From an uncultured Oscillospiraceae bacterium (GTDB taxonomy: Bacteria; Bacillota; Clostridia; Oscillospirales; Acutalibacteraceae): a DNA stretch of 24,947 nucleotides. The position numbers and the translations under genes are program-made. Below, piece by piece: positions 24,120 to 24,947 of this stretch; position 1 is the first letter of the stretch, and each line of letters starts with the position of its first letter. The notes under the pieces were generated by a model. It was not told the DNA's origin and did not search any database. It worked only from the letters and a program-made list of their open reading frames with translations. The DNA is taken from NCBI GenBank assembly GCA_900548545.1, contig URKX01000033.1, positions 1-24,947 on the forward strand, in the 5' to 3' direction.

Positions 24120-24704
24120 TCACTTTTCAGGACAACCCTTTTGAGATATGATTGCCATCATGGAAATTTTAAAAATGGACAGGAGGTTTTCCAAAACGGT
24201 TTCTTTGTCATAGGCATCCCGGTTCTTGACCCACTCAATCAAAAGCCCCGCAGAAGCCTCTGTGTAAAAGGCAGCCAGGTATTGCTTGAAGCCCGGCTCT
24301 AAACGAACGCCCAGGTCCGCTTCTCCTTGGCTGATGGCTCCATCCAGTACAGAAATGAGGTCATGGTAGAAAAAACGTTTGATCTCTTCGTACCCCATAG
24401 AGTCAACCGCGCCATTGATAATGTGTTTATTCTCATCCGCATACTCCATCACAAAGCGGAGGGCTTCCTCTGTATCCACTACCAAGTCGAAGTTCTTTAC
24501 TACATCAATGGCCTCTTGCTCCAGCATCCATCGGAACAACGCGTATACATCTTGAAAGTGGTAATAAAAAGTCTTGCGGTTAACCCGGCATACCTCCGCC
24601 AGTTCGCTAACCGTGATTTTGGAGAGCTTTTTGTGTTTCAGCGCAGCTTTCAAAGCAGTTGCCAAGGCCTGTTTCGTCCGAAAGGCCAATTCCTCGTTTG
24701 TCAT
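24120..24704 (-). CDS. TetR-family transcriptional regulator
   Basis: 194 residues. The N-terminal DNA-binding helices (about 8-55) show ITVSELAEVCRVNRKTFYYHFQD-like spacing, the classic TetR recognition helix with TFYYHF. The C-terminal part is the variable ligand and dimer domain, resembling the DhaS/TetR_C_8 group. These proteins usually repress their own gene and a divergent neighbour until a small ligand binds. The ATG at 24704 is favoured by GGGGGAG upstream; an earlier start (24830) would run through the promoter. The neighbour to the right, beyond the window, is probably its target. It has no evident link with the sugar genes. Confidence 0.92.
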   Translation of the reverse strand: MTNEELAFRTKQALATALKAALKHKKLSKITVSELAEVCRVNRKTFYYHFQDVYALFRWMLEQEAIDVVKNFDLVVDTEEALRFVMEYADENKHIINGAVDSMGYEEIKRFFYHDLISVLDGAISQGEADLGVRLEPGFKQYLAAFYTEASAGLLIEWVKNRDAYDKETVLENLLSIFKISMMAIISQKGCPEK

Positions 24705-24723
24705 AAGACTCCCCCTTTTAGTA

Positions 24724-24749
24724 TTGGTTCTTATTATACAGGGAACCCA
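24724..24749. promoter_or_regulatory. Inverted repeat over the TetR-gene -10 box, candidate operator
   Basis: TTGGTTC (24724-24730 region) and GAACCCA (24743-24749) form an imperfect inverted repeat (6 of 7 positions) with a 12-base spacer that contains the -10 box. The placement fits autorepression by the TetR protein. Confidence 0.4.
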
Positions 24750-24761
24750 TATGCGTTTCAA
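24733..24761 (-). promoter_or_regulatory. Sigma-A promoter of the TetR gene
   Basis: TTGAAA (-35, 24756-24761), a 17-base spacer and a perfect TATAAT (-10, 24733-24738) on the minus strand, about 30 bases upstream of the ATG at 24704. Confidence 0.8.
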
Positions 24762-24841
24762 GGGACAGACGCACCCCGCTTGTCCGGTATCTTTCCCCAC
24801 AACTGCGCGGATCTGTCCCATATCTCCCATTTAGCCCCCGA

Positions 24842-24947
24842 TTGACCGTTTTCTTTTTCCCATCCCAGCAGTATACTGGTGCTCGCGAGACAGAAAGATT
24901 AACTATTAAAAGTCAAGGGGGGAAGTGAAAAAAGGAGATGGTCAAAA
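24842..24947 (+). promoter_or_regulatory. Leader of a divergent gene that begins at or beyond the right edge
   Basis: A TATACT (24872-24877) is a possible plus-strand -10 box, but the best -35 (TTGACC, 24842-24847) is 24 bases away, too far for a normal promoter. Purine-rich Shine-Dalgarno-like runs (GGGGGG, then AAAGGAG) occupy the last 30 bases, so a plus-strand gene starts in or just past the end. Which start is used cannot be decided here. Confidence 0.4.

Noticed and set aside
24842..24877. TTGACC and TATACT as a normal plus-strand promoter
   Set aside because: The spacer is 24 bases, far outside the usual 16-18; kept only as a possible -10 within the leader.

Overview
The window reads as the chromosome of a spore-forming, low-oxygen Firmicute, most likely a gut-type Clostridia (Oscillospirales-like). 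The basis is a SpoVB-type flippase, strong AGGAGG-type ribosome binding sites, sigma-A style promoters, a YesM/YesN two-component system, an LplABC-type sugar transporter without its own ATPase, and moderately high G+C genes separated by AT-rich gaps. The genus is an inference. No RNA gene, insertion sequence, CRISPR array or prophage was seen.

Left part (1-5141): the 3' end of a SpoVB-like flippase (+) runs tail-to-tail into a two-gene minus-strand unit. That unit holds a membrane-anchored PASTA protein whose kinase domain has lost its catalytic residues, followed by a WYL-domain regulator. Next is a stand-alone class II fructose-bisphosphate aldolase with its own promoter and hairpin, then an AT-rich gap.

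Centre (5021-16297): about 11 kb of co-directional minus-strand genes with short gaps or overlaps. In transcription order they are sensor histidine kinase, AraC-type response regulator, aldo/keto reductase, GatY/KbaY-like class II aldolase, PfkB sugar kinase, FucI/AraA-like isomerase, AllA-like cupin, GH13 neopullulanase-type glycosidase and a Gfo/Idh/MocA oxidoreductase, ending in a clear intrinsic terminator. Isomerase, kinase and aldolase form a complete route from an aldose through a ketose phosphate to triose-level products. The reductase could deal with the aldehyde product.

Right part (16298-24947): a membrane-anchored solute-binding-like protein is divergent from the sensor kinase. 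A convergent unit follows (a second Gfo/Idh/MocA oxidoreductase, close paralogue of the first, plus a ThuA-domain protein). Then comes a sugar ABC transporter operon (two permeases and a lipoprotein) with its own promoter region. That promoter region carries a striking pair of tandem motifs 21 bp apart. A TetR-family regulator and the leader of an unseen divergent gene close the window.

Together the centre and right form one inducible carbohydrate utilisation locus: sensing, uptake, intracellular glycoside cleavage or oxidation, then isomerase-kinase-aldolase catabolism. The substrate is not identifiable from sequence alone. The paired Gfo/Idh enzymes plus ThuA point to a keto-glycoside step, which is the most interesting untested possibility here.
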